Shown here: one piece after another, positions 31,652 to 32,995 of the stretch
How positions within the stretch are numbered: the stretch's first letter is position 1
Layout: each line of letters starts with the position of its first letter
Source: CAYHKY01 sp964357355
GTDB lineage: Bacteria; Patescibacteriota; Microgenomatia; UBA10105
Direction of reading: 5' to 3'
Length of the DNA stretch: 32,995 bases
Assembly (NCBI GenBank): GCA_964357355.1
Contig: CAYHKY010000004.1
Location: 1-32,995, forward strand
The notes under the pieces: model-generated
Told to the model about the DNA's origin: nothing
The model's database searches: none
Seen by the model: the letters and a program-made list of their open reading frames with translations, nothing else
Translations under genes and position numbers: made by a program

Positions 31652-32995
31652 TTATTTTACTAAACACATTCGCTCATGAATTAATCTCTTTAGTGCTTGT
31701 GCAAGTGGTTGTTTGCTTTTTTCAACAGTAGATATAGCTCTATCAGCCCCATTCTTCTTGCTTTTTAAAACGAAATCAAGATATGCAAGCAGTTTCTCTT
31801 CTTCTTTTGATAAACCCCCTGCAGCCACTTCCACCACTTGTGTAGTAAACTCATAAACTGAAACTCCGTCTGATTCACCTTGCAATCCGTCTTTTATCGC
31901 TGCCTCACGCAAGTATTTTAGTTGTTGCCAGGGATATTTTTCGATGAGTTTGGTCGCTCGTTTCAAATTTCTCAATAATCCGGCCTGAATAACACTTGGA
32001 CCGATTATCGTCGTCTCGGCTATATCACTTCCTGATTCATACAGTTCTTTATCAGGAAAATTGGCACCCGCATCTCTGCCTTCAATATAAGTGAAATTTG
32101 CCCATTTTTTAAAAATTTCCTCCACATCTTTTTTATGTGTCCGGTTGCATGCCTCCACAAATTCCTGGACGGGAAACCCCTCGTGTTTCAGTCCGTATCT
32201 GATACGAGCTCCCGCAAACTGTGTAAATTGAAGCAACTCCATATCGGCAATTTTGGGGACTACCCGCTCGACTTGATTCGGTGGAAAACCAAATTGCACT
32301 TGTTTCAGGAAAAAACCTTGCCACTCCTTTTTACTTAAGTACGTAAGCAGGGATGGATTTCCTTGAATGATAAGCAGTCTCTCACCTATGCCTTTATAAT
32401 CAGTATGCCCGGCGGTCTGATTTTGATTTGCCAGCACAAAATGAATACCGGTTCCCCGACCAAACATCCACGAAAAATATTCTGCCATCGTCCGAAACCG
32501 GGTTGGAGGAAACATCGCTCTCGTCCTGTCACCTGACACTTTGGCATGACGCATCATCCGCGGCCACATTTGGGTCCGGCTTTCTTTGAATTTTGAGCGT
32601 TTTCCCTCTTCATATGGACTATTTGCAAAAAGTGCGATAAAGGCTGCCCCTGCTCCGATAATCACCGAAACGGCATCGGCTGCTTCTTCCGGATCAACAC
32701 CGGTTGACGGGCTGTTTTGCGCCCTGCCGTCGATACCTGCTGTATGATCCCAACCGCGGTACCAGATATAGGGATAAACTCCTTTTGGGGCCACAAAATC
32801 TTTGTAAGTGGCGAAATCCCGCTTTGCCGTGGGAAGTATCGCCATGTTTATGACAGATGCTTCTTCTGAATAAAGTGCAGCCTGAGTAGACTTGATGTCC
32901 AACATCAAACGTTCATGCAGTGAAGTAAGTGAGTGAGTGTAGTTTATGGAGGATTCGAGTAAATTGAATCCATTATCAAGTACCTGTTCTCCCAA
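31652..32995 (-). CDS. GCS2-type glutamate-cysteine ligase-like protein (partial, 5' end cut)
   Basis: The 447 residues in the window resemble carboxylate-amine ligases of the GCS2 family, of the plant-type GshA/EgtA kind, which form gamma-glutamyl amide bonds with ATP. Signature parts are ALFANSPYEEGKRSKFKESR, with the family's ANSP-x-x-x-G motif, then RTQMWPRM and a FRTMAEYFSWMF segment. The frame is open to the window edge, so the N-terminus lies outside; the TTG at the edge is not a credible start. It is the upstream partner of the enolase-superfamily gene (4-bp gap). Substrate is uncertain: glutathione synthesis, or gamma-glutamylation of another amine. Confidence 0.75.
   Translation of the reverse strand: MGEQVLDNGFNLLESSINYTHSLTSLHERLMLDIKSTQAALYSEEASVINMAILPTAKRDFATYKDFVAPKGVYPYIWYRGWDHTAGIDGRAQNSPSTGVDPEEAADAVSVIIGAGAAFIALFANSPYEEGKRSKFKESRTQMWPRMMRHAKVSGDRTRAMFPPTRFRTMAEYFSWMFGRGTGIHFVLANQNQTAGHTDYKGIGERLLIIQGNPSLLTYLSKKEWQGFFLKQVQFGFPPNQVERVVPKIADMELLQFTQFAGARIRYGLKHEGFPVQEFVEACNRTHKKDVEEIFKKWANFTYIEGRDAGANFPDKELYESGSDIAETTIIGPSVIQAGLLRNLKRATKLIEKYPWQQLKYLREAAIKDGLQGESDGVSVYEFTTQVVEVAAGGLSKEEEKLLAYLDFVLKSKKNGADRAISTVEKSKQPLAQALKRLIHERMCLVK

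Noticed and set aside
1..32995. CRISPR arrays, insertion sequences or rRNA genes.
   Set aside because: No regularly spaced direct repeats, transposase motifs or rRNA signatures were seen.

Overview
The window looks like part of a Candidate Phyla Radiation (Patescibacteria, probably Microgenomates-like) chromosome. This is an inference from several traits: TGA is used as a stop, most genes lack a Shine-Dalgarno sequence, many genes appear nearly leaderless, cell-surface glycosyltransferases are very abundant, a sortase sits beside its substrate, and short dispersed palindromes lie between genes. No 16S or other taxonomic marker is present, so the placement is tentative.

Layout. 1-2250: a squalene/phytoene-synthase-like gene, a frameshifted hypothetical gene, and an RHH antitoxin / PIN toxin pair with a palindromic operator. 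2230-2425: tRNA-Glu(TTC), with its 3' end duplicated 116 bp away. 2639-3304: an MscS-type membrane protein. 3305-3776: an intergenic stretch with repeats and a promoter. 3777-12419: a first glycan operon that opens with a 1557-residue protein carrying three glycosyltransferase modules and a flippase, followed by a kinase-fold protein, two GT2 proteins and a GT4 protein. 12458-22138: a second operon, with its own consensus promoter, encoding a CDP-sugar pathway (RfbF, an SDR, an RfbC-like epimerase, a SAF-type oxidoreductase), three more GT2 proteins and two polytopic GT-C-like proteins. 22171-26413: a degenerate J-domain/coiled-coil protein, a KEDLK-repeat protein, a secreted TIM-barrel-like protein, and an LASTG-anchored surface protein with its sortase. 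26429-27994: a four-cysteine ArsR regulator, an FTR1-type iron permease and a small membrane protein. 28055-32995: an M20 peptidase, a radical SAM enzyme, a hidden 23-residue peptide gene, an OSBS/racemase-type enolase-superfamily enzyme and a partial GCS2-type glutamate-cysteine-ligase-like gene.

The two glycan operons together can plausibly make an unusual CDP-sugar, assemble it into a surface glycan with many polymerising or decorating GTs, and export it through the flippase module of the giant fusion.

The most interesting new candidate is at 30390-30560 (minus strand). A consensus promoter inside the end of the enolase-family gene drives a near-leaderless 23-codon ORF. An intrinsic terminator with a competing antiterminator follows, and then a radical SAM protein with SPASM-like C-terminal cysteines. 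This layout fits a ribosomally made, radical-SAM-modified peptide (RiPP), or alternatively a leader-peptide attenuator. The second highlight is the four-module GT2-GT2-flippase-GT4 fusion.
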